Assembly: GCA_029851415.1 (NCBI GenBank)
Contig: CM056741.1
Location: 83,032,282-83,096,281 of the forward strand
Length of the DNA: 64,000 nucleotides
Source of the DNA: Eretmocerus hayati
Lineage: Eukaryota; Arthropoda; Insecta; Hymenoptera; Aphelinidae
Direction of reading: 5' to 3'
Shown: positions 31,984 through 44,575 of the stretch, piece after piece
Position numbering within the stretch: position 1 is the first letter of the stretch
How the letters are laid out: every line of letters begins with the position of its first letter
The notes under the pieces: model-generated
Database searches by the model: none
The model's input: only the letters and a program-made list of their open reading frames with translations
What the model was told of the DNA's origin: nothing
Made by a program: the position numbers and the translations under genes

Positions 31984-33163
31984 GTGGTTAGAGGGCAAAA
32001 TCTGCCTCAGGATCCCTCGGATCCGTCCCCAGACACCGGACTGGTTCAGCTTACGCGGACTACGCATAGCCCACGCAGGCCATACCAGGCGGGACACGGG
32101 TTTGGGTGGGGCCCACCGAGAGGTGGGCCCGGCTGTGTAATATCCCTCTCCCCTCGATGTCCGATACCTAGGGCATCGGGCAATCAAGAAGGAGATCCAC
32201 CTGCACCTACCATCTCATCCCGGAACCGCGTGAGCATTACTTCAGGATGAGCGGCATGTCTCGCGCTCGATTGCGAGCGTTCCTCGTCTCCATCTTCTCT
32301 CTTCGGCCACTTGTCGGCATCTTCTGTCTTCATTCTCCATTGTTCCCTCTCTTTCTTCTTTCTTCTCTCTTCTTTCTTCTTTCTTCCCTCTTCAGTGCAT
32401 CAGATTCCTCCTGGAATCATTTGGGCCTCTTCTGTTTCAATCGGCAGAGTCACTGTGATTCGCCTACTTCGAGGCGCCTTACTTCCCTCTCTTTCTCTTC
32501 TTTGCGGGTCATCACCATCTTGATGTATCCGGTGAGTCTATCCCATGTCTCCTGGTTGCGGAGCAAGTACGGGACGAGATTCTCGGGTGTTAGTTGAGCA
32601 CCCAGCCATTCATCCAGCTCGGCGCGCTCTCTCCGGGTGTCGCTGCACTTGAACAGGGCATGTTCGGCGTCATCCCATTCATCCCCGCATGACTGACATG
32701 CTGGGGTCGTCCTCTTCTTGAACCTGGTTAGATAGGAACCGAAGCAACCATGATCGCTCAGTGCCTGCGTCGTCCAGTAGTCCATCTCTCCGTGGGTGCG
32801 TTCCGCCCACTTGGCTACGTCACGGATCAGCCGGTGCGTCCATCTGCCGTTCGCAAATGGCGAATCCCACTCAGTTTGCCAATGCTCAAGGGTGGTTTCC
32901 TTCTCGTTGTCGCGGATAATCTCCTTCATCGTCGGGGTGAGTACTCGTTCGGCTCCGATCACTTTCTGGCGGTCCCAGATCCTCACTCGCTCCGCGACGA
33001 GCAAGTGGATGGGCGGTGTACTCGCCAATACGTAAGCCGCATCTCCTGATACGGTGCGGTAGGCACGGATACTTCTCAGGGCCGCTCTCCGGTGGACAGG
33101 CCCCATCTTCTTCTCGATGATGGTCTTCTCTACTCTCTTTCCCCACACGGGTGCACCGTAGAG
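31953..33163 (-). mobile_element. R1-clade element, 5'-truncated copy
   Basis: Poly(T) 31953-31980, 3' UTR, and the ORF2 C-terminal region to 33163. There it is cut at a 124-bp (TC)n tract. The 3' flank is also (TC)n. Confidence 0.85.
32450..33163 (-). pseudogene. R1-type ORF2 C-terminal fragment
   Basis: About 236 residues, open from the truncation point to the stop at 32450, with KTIIEKKMGPVHRRAALRS and the zinc motif CQSCGDEWDDAEHALFKC. The frame continues upstream through (TC)n as a long Arg-Glu repeat, which is an artefact of the microsatellite. Confidence 0.8.
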
Positions 33164-33580
<417 letters not shown>

Positions 33581-33644
33581 AGAATTTTATGCCCAATGGG
33601 ACCCTTGTCCCTTGGTGAATGAATACATCAATCAATCAATCAAT

Positions 33645-33648
<4 letters not shown>
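33581..33648 (+). mobile_element. CR1-type 3' end fragment
   Basis: It shows the hairpin-like GCCCAATGGGAC element followed by AATGAATAC and an (AATC)n tail ending in (TC)n, as at the other CR1-type 3' ends. The 5' limit is uncertain and could reach 33465. Confidence 0.55.

Positions 33649-33689
<41 letters not shown>
33649..33689. repeat. (TC)n microsatellite
   Basis: CT repeat, then a short (CG)n run, between a CR1-type tail and the 5' end of element A. Confidence 0.95.
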
Positions 33690-33700
<11 letters not shown>

Positions 33701-34145
33701 TTGGTGAGTTGAAACAACACGTACTCCGTATTGCTCCCCATACAACAACGATTTAATCGTCAATTTTACTTCCCCGAGTGGAAAATTTTGCAGGGTGGAC
33801 CTCTCCTACAGGCTCTCGCCCTTGGAGCATACACTGATTGGCTCCTCATTCGAGCCTGGGAGAGCTATCCACCGCTGAAGATTGCACTGGAGTCTCATCA
33901 TCATCGCCGAGAGTGACATTATTGGCGGGCAATTCACAGCTGTGCAGACAGCACACAACGCTTGTTGTCTGCTACACTGCTGCGTGCTGCGGACCTACAA
34001 GCTTGCTGCAAGTATTGTATTGTGCGGAATCGAAGTGCAGTGACTACAGTGATTAAATCAAAACAAAACCAGTGCGTGCAAAGTGTTGTGGCAAACATTG
34101 TAGCTTTAACAATCTTTTCCAGACAGCGGAACGCGGCAAAAGTTT

Positions 34146-35396
34146 ATGTTGAAGGCGCATGCGCACCTGATCCCCATTCAAACTCGGCACCTCCGATCAC
34201 CTGCTGCGGGCCGAATGCCTACGTGTACAAAGTGCCTTAAGCCTATCGCGGGTGAATTCATCCTCTGTGACTCTGATAGCTGCACGAGCACTTTCCATCC
34301 GGGTTGTGTACGTGCGTACGCTGGATATCGATCCGCCAAACCCTGCTGCGCGCTCTCTATCACGGGCTCTAAACATTATCGGAAGAGTGTCGGCATGGAA
34401 GAGAACGGGCAGAATCAAATTCTCTCACTAGAGGGCGGCACGGGGCTCGCAGCAATGATATCGCAGCAGCCGGTCAACACGGGTATATCGCTTTTCACCA
34501 CCACATTCGCCGGCGTACATACCACAGCTGCCACCAATACAAGCCCATCTACACCGCTATATACTGGCATGCAACAGCCGGCTGTACCCGACCCTGCACT
34601 CTCGTCTATCTCGGCACTGATTGAACGCCAACTGAGCGCATTTGCCACTCGACAAGAAGAACGGCTTCAAGTTTTAGAGACCAGTTTCCACACATCGATT
34701 GATGCATTGAATAAGCGTGTTGATGATTTGAGTGCCATTCATACCAAGCTGGCTGAACACGATCAAAAAATCAGCAATTTGAATGACAAGATGGATCAGG
34801 GTTTCTCGTCGATACGTGATGAACTACGAGTTATGCAGAATAATACGCCATCTGATAACATTACGTCCATGAACTCTGCAAACGTCGCCTTCAAGGAAGA
34901 AGCGGAGCTGATTGCATCTGGTATTCCGAACAGTGTCGATTAAACTCCTTTCAATCTGATGAAATCTATTTTGATAGCGCTGAATCTAGCTCACCTTGTT
35001 GATGACACACTTGATGCGAGAATTTTCCCTCGTGAATCTTTCAAAAAAAGCAACAATAGTGCACCCGTAGCCTCAGCAACAAAACAAACGTCAAAAAGCA
35101 TTGTTGTAAAGTTCAAATCCGTACAGATACGTGACTACATAGTTTCAACGCGCATTGGCACCGCTAAATTCACTGCTGCCGAGGCATTCGGAGAGGCATC
35201 TTTCAGCAAGATCTTCATTCGCCCTTTATATCCAAAACCTCTATACGAACTATTTAAAAAAGCGAGAACCAAAGCCGTAGAACTCAAATATTTACCACCT
35301 CGTATCGTTGACTACACAATTTTTATGCGCAAAGATGTGAACTCCTCTAATATTCCAATCAGATCTGATACAGACCTTGGCGCTCTTCACTCCTGA
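34146..35396 (+). pseudogene. element A ORF1: PHD-like finger, coiled coil, FP-like domain (one nonsense)
   Basis: ATG 34146, or the second ATG at 34215 (MPTCTKCLKPIAG), which directly opens the zinc finger. The finger follows C-x2-C…C…C…H-x2-C…C-C spacing (about 34218-34350) and looks PHD-like. A coiled coil follows (LIERQLSAFATRQEERLQVL, then KLAEHDQKISNLNDKMDQGF). Then comes the SGIPNSVD block, which carries the only premature stop (TAA 34941-34943). The FP-like C-terminal part (ARIFPRE; FSKIFIRPLYPKPLYELF) ends at TGA 35394-35396, in the context TCC TGA C. It probably binds element RNA. Confidence 0.75.
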
Positions 35397-35397
35397 C
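35391..35397 (+). promoter_or_regulatory. candidate +1 frameshift site UCC-UGA (antizyme-like)
   Basis: ORF1 ends CAC TCC TGA C. Skipping one base after TCC gives GAC AAA AGT, which is exactly the ORF2 frame. The UCC-UGA pair is the known +1 shift site of ornithine decarboxylase antizyme. ORF2 has no AUG before its endonuclease core. Confidence 0.45.
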
Positions 35398-38289
35398 AAA
35401 AGTAACCATCATCATCGTCACCGTCTGTGCGCTTCCTCGTCAGTGAACATTTCTCACGCAAATGTAAATGGCATTCTGACGCACTTCAATGAAATAGAAT
35501 TATTCTTGTTTGATAATCCCAAACACGTTTTTGCGATTACCGAAAGTAAACTCTCCATGCATGATACAGACAAATCTGTGCATATTTCAAATTACACTAT
35601 TATACGCAATGATCGAGTGAACCGTGCTGGTGAAGGAGTCGCTTTGTATATCCACGAATCTTTACCCTTCAAAATTTTAGTTAGATCCGATAACTCTCGC
35701 ATCAAGCAGCCCGAATATTTAATCGTAGAGATCATGGTCGGCAATAACCGTCTTCTCCTTGCTGTCTTGTACCGTCCCCCACATGACTCTTTGCCAGAAG
35801 AGTTCTTCAATGTTCTCTCTAAATTTCTCCCCAAGTATGAATTTATTGTCTTGACTGGTGATTTCAATGTTAATATGTGTGCAACAGACCCAGAGTCTAA
35901 TTTTATTCGGAGACATACACAGAATCTTGCGCTTGAAGTAGTACAATCTGATCCCACGCATCATACGATGAATGCGCGAAGGCAATTTGCTCACACCTGG
36001 ATAGACTTATTTATTGTCAACTCAATGACAGTTGTCAAATCGTATGTCAAGTCTGAAGTACCTTTTACTTTTGGTCACGATAGGATCGACCTTGATATAA
36101 AATTACAGCCACCCTGTCATCAGAATCGCACCTTCATCAAACGAGAGTTCAAAAATTTCGACCGATCCAAGTACTTGAACGATTTGCACTCTGGAATGAG
36201 TCTGATCAAAGATCACATGTGTCTCGAGGAAGAGGTACAAACTTTCACTACCTCACTAAAAACCGCGCTGGACCTTCACGCTCCGCTACGTAAGGTCACA
36301 ATTTCTGATTCCAAGAAACCATGGGTGAGTCATGATATCAGGCAGCGTATGAAACAACGAGATAATGTTTACAAGAGAGCCAAAGAGCTAGATTGTCCCA
36401 TTCTGAAGGAGAACTACCGTGCTCTGCGCGCTGAAGTGAAATCAGACTTGAACAAAGCCAAAAATAGTTATTATGCTAGCCAGATCAACTCAGCGAAAGA
36501 CATGAATAAACTTTGGAGTGCTCTCGACCGACTGGCCATGATCAAATCGCGACCCCCCTTACCATTCACCATTTTCTCGCATAACGCTATGAATAGGCAT
36601 TTCGCGTCGATCTCTAGTATTCAAGCACCAATTAGCTCTCATAATCCTTTCCTCAACTTCATCTCACAACATCGCCAATCTATAGCACCATTCACTTTAC
36701 AAGAAACAACACCAGATGCGATCTATTATGAAATGCTCGAAGTTAAATCCAAGTCGTCTGGTATTGATGGTTTCACCATAAAAAATCTCATCACCTCATG
36801 TCCTGAAATTCTATTGCCTCTCACAGACATTTACAACCCATCAATTTCTTCCGCATCATATCCCTCGCTCTGGAAACAAACACTCATTACGCCGATCCCG
36901 AAATCAGCTGAGCTATCCGAAGTGTCTGACCTCAGGCCTATTGCGCGCATATCAGAGTGCTCAAAGATCCTTGAGAGAATTGCTGCTCAGCAACTCACAT
37001 GTCACCTTGAAAGAAACCACTTGCTTGATCCTCGTCAAGCTGGCTTTAGAACAGGCCATAGCACACAGACTGCATTGCTCGGTGTTCTGGAAGATGTGAG
37101 GCGCGCTATTGACAAATCTCAATATACCGTATTAGTTCTTTTCGACTTTTCCAAAGCCTTTGACCGGATCCCACACGACATCCTCATTCAGAAATTGCGC
37201 TCTTATCAAATCGACAATCACACCATCAAATGGTTTATTTCGTATCTAGCTGACAGGTGCCAAGCCGTTATCGATGGGGGAGGTACCCTATCAGATTGGC
37301 TCGAAATCACTGCAGGAGTTCCCGAGGGATCCGTACTAGGGCCACTTCTATTCTCGATCTTCATTAATGATTTACCTCAAGTTCTCAAATTTAGTCGATA
37401 CATGATCTATGCCGACGACACACAAATCTACAGGAGCTGTCAACATTTTGAGATCATTGATACGCTAGAAAAAGTAGAATCAGATGCCAATGCCATAAAT
37501 CAATGGGCTGTTGACAACGGTCTCACTTTGAACTTAGGGAAGACTAAAGTCATGATCATGGGCAGCAAAGAAAACCTTCGTCTTCTAAACATGAGTGATT
37601 TGCCCAGAATTGAAATCAATGGCACTCCTGTGGACTATGTGTCTGAGGTGAAGAACTTGGGAGTATGGATAGCTAACGATCTGAGTTAGAAAAAACAAGT
37701 GTCGTCCATTTGCCAACAAGTTTTCGGCACACTACGCCAACTCAGATGCCATCGTCATGCACCCTCATTTACAATCCGGAAAACCCTTGTTCAATCACTT
37801 ATCTTGCCCTTCTTCGATCACGCCTGCCTAGTGTTTCATAATCTTGATAAGGGACTGAATCTTAAGCTTCAAAGAGCGCAGAACGCATGTACACGTTTTA
37901 GCTTTGGCAACATCCCTTGGCGCGATCACATCTCTCCATACCGTAAACAGTTAGGATGGCTTACTGTCCAGTCGCGTCGAGAGTACTTTCTGGCTAGTCA
38001 AACCTTCCAAATCTTGAAGACCGGAATTCCATCTTACCTATCTTGTAATATCACGGAAATATGCAACACAACTCTCCATAGATCCGAGCGCCTACAGACG
38101 GGCGATCTCATTGTTAAGTCCGCACGTACCAACGCATTCAAAAACTCATTTCAGATTTCAGCCGCAAAATTATGGAATAACCTACCTAAAGCTCTTACTT
38201 CACTTCCTCGAGACACAACATCAGCTGAAACGTTCAAGAAACACCTACTTATCTATTTATCCAGTCTCGATGAAGATGAAGAATCATGA
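35395..38289 (+). pseudogene. element A ORF2: APE endonuclease and RT (one nonsense)
   Basis: The frame is open from 35341, overlaps ORF1 by 56 bases and has its first AUG only near 35557, so a fused or recoded start is likely. Endonuclease: ISHANVNGILTHFNEIELF, AITESKLS, VLTGDFNVNM, TFGHDRIDLDIK (the usual Ser-Asp-His is Gly-His-Asp here). RT: KSSGIDGFTIKNL, QAGFRTGHSTQTALL, LFDFSKAFDRIPHDIL, AGVPEGSVLGPLLFSIFIND, catalytic MIYADDTQIY. The C-terminal region ends SLDEDEES at TGA 38287-38289. A TAG at 37687-37689 interrupts the region after RT. The type fits CR1/L2/Kiri. Confidence 0.85.
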
Positions 38290-38725
38290 CTCAAACTCCG
38301 CCTGGGTTCTGTGTATGAAACTCCACGACGTATACCTCTTTCTTCACTTTTTACTATTTTAACTATTTCAAAATGTTTTGTGTTGATGTTCAGTCTTCTT
38401 ATAAGCCGAGACATAGTCTAGTAGTCTAATATTTGTATTTATATTTATACTGATGAGGCCAAAATCACAAATTGTCCATTAGTATTTAAGTAAAAGGTTT
38501 GAAAACCTCAATAATTACTGTGATACACTCAACTTTAGGTCTTCGTCCCATTGTGTCTTCAATACTCAGCATATCCCTACATCCGGATGAGTAATTTGTA
38601 TATACATTATATTTACTCATTTTGTGTTCCAAGAATGATGTATTTTTCTATATTTTTTAGATTTGCCCCATGGGACTCAGTGTCCCCGGGCTAATAAAGT
38701 TAAATCAATCAATCAATCAATCAAT
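38290..38725 (+). other. element A 3' UTR and (AATC)n tail
   Basis: Non-coding, ending GCCCCATGGGACTCAG…CCCCGGGC, AATAAAG, then AATC repeats (38703-38725) and TCTCTCTC. Confidence 0.7.
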
Positions 38726-39177
38726 CTCTCTCTCTCCCTCGGTGAGTCTCATCACGCGGTTTCTCTAGTGCCTCTCTGTGTTTCCAGTACCTTCTCTGTC
38801 TCAAAGTGCCTCCAGGCCTCTCTCTTACAGAGTCTTGCACGAAAAATTTGCAAGAATACGCTAGATTGACAAATCTTTGTAAATTTCCGCATTTTGCAAT
38901 AACATCATCGGTTATTCCGCTAACACGTTTTGGAATTGGAGGTTAAACTATCAGGTGTCTCGTGCCTCATCTGCCGTTTTCCAAAGTCTTATCAATAGAC
39001 GTTAGACGGCAGCAACCCCAAACAGATATCTGCATTATCGACTCTGCTCGAGCCTGATTCACACGTCCTTGACCCTGATTACTCCGCCAAACTGAGCTGC
39101 CTGACTGTCGTCTGCTGGCTCCTGACAGCTGACCCACCGTTCGTGTGTTGTGTTTGCGCTTCCACCACGGTACTATG

Positions 39178-39944
39178 TCACCAAATTCATCTGCAGTGAC
39201 TTCTTCTCAGCAAGACCATATGACCACGTGTGATTCACATGATTCTGAGAATATTCCAGAGAATGTCGATGATTCAGGTAATATGCCAGCGTATTTCAAA
39301 ATGTTTATTTCTCACTTCAACGCTTGTCGAGAAAAAGTTCTTCCGAAATTGAGTGAAATTGAGGAGGGATTAACCAGTAGAATCACGGCGATTGAAGAAG
39401 ATATATCTCAAATTCATAATGATCTCTCCGGAGTTTGTCATCAAACTACTCTAGTAGATCCCGCCGAGGTCATTCTTTCAGGCATTCCTAGCAATCTCAA
39501 CTTGTTGAAAACTGAGATCGTCTCCGAAGTTCTTGATACTATGGATCAGCCAGAGCTCCAAAATTTCGTTGTCAATGTGAGAGAATGAAAAAGTCCTCAT
39601 TTCCACAATGCATCCACATCAGTTTCAATCTCTACTGCAAGCTCTCCAAAAACCACCAATTCTGATTCTGAAGCTATTGTCGTACAATTATCGCCAACTA
39701 TAGTTCGAGTAGAAGTGCTCTCCAATCCATCTAGATTAGAGAAGCGAACTGTGAAAGATATCTTCGGTTATGAGAGTGATCCAAACATTTCTTGTCGCCC
39801 ACTGTTGCCCAAAAAAGCCGACAACTTGCTCGAAAACGCCTATTCAGTAAGTGTGCGCTTGAAATGTCACAAGCCCGTTGTAAAGAATCTTATTGTCTGT
39901 ATGAAATCTCAAAAAAATGAGATACTTATACGAATTTTTTCATA
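39178..39944 (+). pseudogene. element B ORF1: coiled coil and FP-like domain (one nonsense)
   Basis: ATG at 39175 (MSPNSSAVTSSQQ). A Ser/Asp-rich N-terminus is followed by a coiled coil (SEIEEGLTSRITAIEEDISQ), the ILSGIPSNLNLLKTEIVSEV block also seen in elements A and C, and a C-terminal part with DIFGYESDPNISCRPLLPKK ending at TAA about 39942. A TGA at 39586-39588 interrupts it. No N-terminal zinc finger was seen. It is related to the ORF1 of elements A and C but is not followed by ORF2. Confidence 0.6.
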
Positions 39945-40079
39945 AATTGACCCTGAGAATTCTCGAGCAATGCAAAAAACCTAAGAGGTCGTTCTAAAAA
40001 TCTCTGTACATGGTCGTGGGCTCCAGTTCAATCAATATTTCAGACACGATTTTGTGTCGAAATTTGAAACTTCTGAAGA

Positions 40080-40720
40080 CCTAGCTCTTCGTCTTTTCCC
40101 AATAAAAAAAATTCGTCAATCTCATTTCACTTCAAAACGTACATCTTGTGAATATTAGTTTGCGTAAGAATGGCGCAGAATGATTTGGTCCGTTAGAGCG
40201 AGATAGAGCAAGGAAATAGTATGAAAAAGTTCTTCCCTTCATAAAATTTCAATTGTCCATGATTCAGCTCACCTCGACGTCCAAGATGATATCAAATTAC
40301 GATCGAACATACAATTTACATGGAAAATGATGTTGAGCATAATTCTTCGGGATGATTTGGTCCATTAGTACGAAGGGAAGTGAGGGAAAATTGTAAGTGG
40401 AGCGGTTTCCTCCGCTCGAAAATGCAATTTTGAATAGTTCAACCCACTCTACGTCCAAAATGATATCAAATTCGAATCTAGCATCAAATTTTACATGAAA
40501 GATGGTGTAGTGCGTAATTTTTGGGGCTGATTTGGTCCGTTCGTATGTGGTGATGTAAGGAACAATAGTAAGTGAAACGGGTTTCCTCGGATGAAATTAC
40601 AATTTTAAATATCTCAACCCACTTCAGCGTCCGAGATAATACTAAATCCGGATTTGGCATCAAAGTTTACGTGGGGAATGATGGTTTGAAGTATGTTTTT
40701 AGCTCCTTGGGTATCACCCG
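40080..40720 (+). repeat. degenerate tandem repeat, about 173-bp unit
   Basis: About 3.5 diverged units. The landmark GATTTGGTCCRTT occurs at 40182, 40354 and 40529 (spacing 172 and 175), and each unit also holds GTCCAAGATGATATCAAAT-like text. Non-coding. Confidence 0.75.
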
Positions 40721-41159
40721 AGATTGTATTACCACGCTCAGCGACGAAAGGCAAAGAGAAAATTTTTGGCTCTATTGAAAAAAATGTCGGCTTCTTGCGG
40801 CACCGTTTAAATCCTTTTCTCGAGATTCGACGGGGTGGCAATCTTATTTTTTTGTCATTCAGAAACGATGTAAGGGGTGCCCGTGAGTCTCAAAGAAGAT
40901 TGGTGAATAAGTGCCACCCTGACATATATATATTCATTTCCTTGTTAATCATAGGCATTTCACATGTATCTCAAATGTTTTCTATGGATCCAGTTCCAAG
41001 CTATTATCCTTCATCCATTTTCCGCGCTACCGCTTATTACCGAGAGTTACTTGCCCATTTTGCTATTTGTTAGGACTATCTGTTACGAAAATTGCTTCTC
41101 CACATACTTTCGGAATTAATTTTGAAATAAAGTTTATGAGTTCATATGAATATGAATTA

Positions 41160-44100
41160 GGGTGGTCCTTATTTCCCAAGTTTCGCAGATCCTTTCTCCC
41201 TCCCCCCTCTGGATACCTTCTTTGAGCCAAAAAAACGTGGGGAAAATCTTCCCCGAGCCCCTAGAGAGTGATTTAATAGTGCTTCAAAGAGCATCTTGCT
41301 TTGAAACTCAAGTAAAAAATAACGCTTTTTGTAATTTTTCTGTCCCTATGTTCGAGCTCTTGAAACTTAGTGTTTCTTCGCGAATGTAAAAGTGGGGATA
41401 CATGTTCCCACGTAAAATTTGATGCTGAATCGCATTTCATCGTGACATTTGAACTAGGATGCCACCCAATACTCGTAAATTGAGTTTTCCGACGCGGGAA
41501 ACATTTTTAGCGCGACTTTTTCATCTCATTCGAGTGTCTCAGGCGTCACTTACTCCCTCAAGATCAATCTCAACCACCTATTTTTATGTAGAAAAAGACA
41601 CTGGATTGCAATCCATCGTTATTTCCTAGGTATGATGTGGCCCAACGTGAGAAAAATGCGTTTTTCCACCGAGAAAGCACCTTAAGCGAGTCTTTCACGC
41701 CCGAATCGAGTGTCTCAGGCGTCACTTACTCTCTCGAGATTGATCTAAACGCCCTGATTCTATGTAAAAATCTACGCTGAATCGAAATTCATCGTCATTT
41801 TTCGGGTACAACGACGCTTAACGTGAAAAATTCCGTTTCCCCTCCAGAATGCACCGAAATCCACGAAAGATGACGAATTCCTGGGTAAAATTCATAAAAA
41901 GTCTGGAATCAACCAAGTCAATTTGAGAGACAGCTCAAAGTCCCTACAAACTATTGTGATTCTTAAAGAACTCAGTCATCATTCTCCACCAGAACATTTT
42001 GACACTCGACACAAATAGGGATATCATGAGTCAAAAGGATTTACACCTCAGGCATCTATTGGAGAAAAAATTGACGATATCTGATTCGGATGGGATAGTC
42101 GATACTCTTTATCATGCTTTGACTAGGGAGATGCATTTATAAACAAGAGTGGAGATATCGAGTGACTCAAGTTAACAACATAACACGAGTCCTCGACTCA
42201 TAAAATTATGAAGATCTTTCCTCTTCGATCCTCATCTTTTTCAGAACGGTCATCTTACTTGCATCTGGATACTGTCTTTTATCCCTTGTTAAACTTAGCT
42301 GTATAGAATGTAACTGGGTTTTTGATCGTCTGTGCGCAAATGAGTAATTTGCACACTGTTTCGCGCTTTCCATTTGCTCACAGAAGATCAAAAAACAAAG
42401 TATGATACTCGGGTGCAATGATTTTCTCCTTCTCATGACTATTTAGACCCTCACCTGCGGCTCGGGCCTAAAAAAGTCACTCGAACTGCCAAAACCATCG
42501 TTTGCGCCCTTGTATCATAATATACTATTCTGGTATATTTTGGCTCTGGGAATCATAGTCACAGCAGAAGACTCTTTTGTATAGTCAGATTCGACATGGA
42601 TTCAGACTTGAAAGTATACCAGAGAGTAATTTAGGGAAGCATTGTGATTCCAGAATCTCGATCGGTTCCCCAGGGACCTACTTATTCGCAACTCACTAAA
42701 ATTTCATGACAGCTTGACGTTGCTCGTCGTTAACTGCCAAAACGACCGACATAAATCGACGCTGACAAGAGGTTGGGAGCAGGGCCTGGACTACTGGAAC
42801 GGCCATAGGATCTCATTTTCACATAAAATGCTAGGATTGCGAAGCATGTAAGGTTTGGTTCGATGACCGGCCGCAACGCACGAGCAAGGGGCGCTACAAT
42901 CTTCGCGTGAGATAGGGACCTTACCCGTGAGGGTTGGGTTAGAGTAAGCCCGATTAATCTCTTTCTGGATTAGGCGGCCGGAGTGCATAGACGTCTTCGT
43001 ACGAGATACTTTTATCTCGCGCTGATTGGAGGTGATTTCAACAAGACGCCATTGACGAATTCGATTCAGCCTAGATCTTCATACGATAGTGAGCGCCTTT
43101 AGGAATGGTTGTGAAGAGAGTTTGTCCCGGATCCCGAAAATCCCATATGAGGCCAAGTGAGACAGTTTTTCGATTTTGGCAGGAACTCTCCCTTAGGTCT
43201 CTTTACAGGGATCAATTTTACGGCATAAATGATGGTGAACTCTGATTTGGCATGGATTTGGAACGTTCTGACCATTCCTACGTGAGTCAGTGACTGCTGA
43301 GACCTTCGAATCAAACGGAAGAGACATTTTGGTCAATTCACATTAGTCTCGAGAGAGTGAGTGACGCCTGAGACACTCAATTCGGGGGTGGAAGATGCGC
43401 TTAGGATGCTTTCTGGGTGGAAAAACGCATTTGTTCCACGTTAGGCATCGTTGTTACTGAGAAATGATGATGAATTGCGATTCAACGTGGTTTTTTACAT
43501 GGGATCAGGTCATCAAGATCAATCTCGAGGAAGTGAGTGAAGCCTGAGACACTCGATTCCCTCGTGATGGACGCGCTTACGGTGCTTTCTCAGTGGAAAA
43601 ACGGATTTTTCTCACGTTGAGCGTCGTTGTACCTGAGAAATAACGATGAATTTTGATTCAGCGTGGTTTTTTACATGGAATCAGGTCGTTAAGATCAATC
43701 TCGAGAGAGTGAGTGACGCCTGAGACACTCGATTCCCGCGTGAGAGATGAGCTTAGGTAGCTTCCTTGGTGGAAAAACACATTTTTCTCTCGTTAGGCGA
43801 CATTATACCTGGTAAATAACAATGGATTCCAATCCAGCGAGTTTTTTTACATGAAATTAGGTGGTTCAGATTAATCTTGAGAGAGTGAGTGACGCCTGAG
43901 ACACTCAATTCGGGCGTGGAAGACTCGCTTAAGGTACTTCCTCGGTGGAAAACCGCATTTTTCTCACGTTAGGCGATATCATACCTAGGAAATAAGGATG
44001 AATTCATATTCAGCGTGTTTCTTTTACATGAAATTAGGTCGTTCGTATTGATCTCGAGAGAGTGAGTGACGCCTGAGACACTCGATTCGGGCGTGGAAGA

Positions 44101-44575
44101 CTCGCTTAAGGTGCTTTTTCGGTGGAAAAACGCATTTTCCTCACTTTGAGCGACATTACACCTAGGAAATAACGATGGATTCCAATCCAGCGTCTTTTTT
44201 TACATGGAAATAGGTGGTTTAGATTAATCTTGAGGGAGTAAGTGACGCCTGAGACACTCGAATGAGATGAAAAGTCGCGCTAAAAATGTTTTCCGCATCG
44301 GAAAACTCAATTTACGAGTATTGGGTGGCATCCTAGTTCAAATGTCACGATGAAATGCGATTCAGCATCAAGAGCTCGAACATAGGGACAGAAAAATCAC
44401 AAAAAGCGTTATTTTTTACTTGAGTTTCAAAGCAAGATGCTCTTTGAGGCACTATTAAATCACTCTCTAGGGGCTCGGGGAAAATTTTCCCCATGTTTTT
44501 TCGGCTCAGAGAAGGTATCCAGAGGGGGGGGGGGGGGAGAAAGGATCTGTGAAACTTGGGAAATAAGGACCACCC
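41160..44575. mobile_element. 3.4-kb palindromic foldback element with internal 176-bp repeats
   Basis: Inverted ends GGGTGGTCCTTATTTCCCAA, flanked by TA (41158-41159 and 44576-44577). The arms pair from 41160 to about 41870 with 43350 to 44575, although the right arm has more repeat units. The middle (about 41900-43340) is unique with no convincing gene. Non-autonomous. Confidence 0.75.
43351..44260 (+). repeat. 176-bp tandem repeats in foldback arm
   Basis: The landmark GTGACGCCTGAGACACTC occurs at 43361, 43537 (one mismatch), 43713, 43889, 44066 and 44242, that is every 176-177 bp. The opposite arm carries the inverted landmark at 41531 and 41708, also 177 bp apart. Confidence 0.85.

Larger units (their letters stand above)
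33701..38725 (+). mobile_element. CR1-type non-LTR element A, near full length
   Basis: A 5.0-kb plus-strand element from a GGTGAGT-containing 5' end after (TC)n to an (AATC)n tail before (TC)n. It has a 5' UTR of about 450 bp, ORF1, ORF2 and a 3' UTR ending with GCCCC…GGGC and AATAAAG. Only two nonsense codons were found in over 4 kb of coding sequence, so it is young. It belongs to a different family from the 49388 copy, since the ORF2 proteins are only distantly alike. Confidence 0.85.
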
